Positions 14,192 through 14,268 of a DNA stretch of 14,268 nt are shown in pieces; positions within the stretch are counted from its first letter, which is position 1; every line of letters starts with the position of its first letter. The stretch covers positions 1 through 14,268 of the forward strand of contig CAZDLM010000070.1 of NCBI GenBank assembly GCA_964506465.1. Reading direction: 5' to 3'. The notes under the pieces were generated by a model, which was given only the letters and a program-made list of their open reading frames with translations, was not told the DNA's origin and did not search any database. Both the position numbers and the translations under genes were made by a program. This stretch comes from UBA6109 sp964506465 (GTDB lineage Bacteria; Desulfobacterota; Syntrophia; Syntrophales; UBA6109).

Positions 14192-14268
14192 ATGCAAAGG
14201 AAGGACTTTCTCTGCGGAAAGGCGGGAATTCTAGCGGCTGCGGCGGCCTTCGCCCTTCTCTGCGTCTG
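14192..14268 (+). CDS. Exported protein, N-terminus only (cut by window edge)
   Basis: The ATG at 14192 has AGGGG 8 bases upstream and the frame is open to the edge (25 codons). The visible part is a basic start (MQRKDFLCGK) followed by an Ala/Leu-rich hydrophobic stretch, typical of a signal peptide. Nothing can be said about the mature protein. Confidence 0.6.
   Translation, partial: MQRKDFLCGKAGILAAAAAFALLCV

Overview
The window is GC-rich (roughly 60% by eye), densely packed, and carries bacterial genes on both strands. A complete GlrK/QseG/GlrR-type signalling operon, a near-consensus sigma-54 promoter, menaquinone biosynthesis genes and an OFA-like carboxylate transporter together suggest a deltaproteobacterium (Desulfobacterota, perhaps a Syntrophus-like anaerobe). 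That placement is inference from gene families and gene style; there is no rRNA or marker gene to prove it. No tRNA, rRNA, CRISPR array or transposase was seen.

Left part (1-2531, all minus strand). The edge cuts a lipoprotein built from at least two copies of a beta-rich module. Upstream of it is a compact cluster: a small exported protein (2135-2473), a single-domain receiver protein (1550-2089), a small exported protein with a basic tail (1137-1553) and a 54-residue single-span membrane protein (911-1075). The cluster ends in a clear intrinsic terminator (865-900) and begins at a near-consensus -24/-12 (sigma-54) promoter at 2516-2531.

Signalling operon (2704-6275, minus strand). A sigma-70 promoter at 6383-6411 precedes a membrane sensor kinase (GlrK/QseE-like), then an outer-membrane-type lipoprotein with TPR and coiled coil (QseG-like position and architecture), then a sigma-54 activator response regulator (GlrR/QseF-like). 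The order equals glrK-qseG-glrR of Enterobacteria. Four oddities stand out. The kinase seems to need a CTG start codon. Its phospho-His is followed by Ala instead of an acidic residue. The lipoprotein gene is thrown out of frame by an apparent 40-bp insertion bounded by TACGAC repeats. The leader of the regulator gene carries two hairpins, both with G(CUUG)C tetraloops. The sigma-54 activator sits directly next to the sigma-54 promoter of the left cluster, so that cluster is a natural candidate target of the regulator.

Middle (6531-8460, plus strand). A spermidine-synthase-like SAM domain with its own signal peptide or anchor is followed by a separate six-span membrane protein. They look like the two halves of a fused membrane/spermidine-synthase protein, split and in reversed order. 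A DUF4405-like small membrane protein with transmembrane histidines follows.

Right part. On the minus strand, menA-like prenyltransferase, ubiE/menG-like methyltransferase, a second class I methyltransferase and an OFA-like MFS transporter form a probable operon (12190 to 8467) covering the last two steps of menaquinone synthesis. Divergently, on the plus strand, there is a second MFS transporter (12465-13649) with a TTGACA promoter, a half-length EamA transporter (13765-14178), and the first 25 codons of an exported protein at the right edge.
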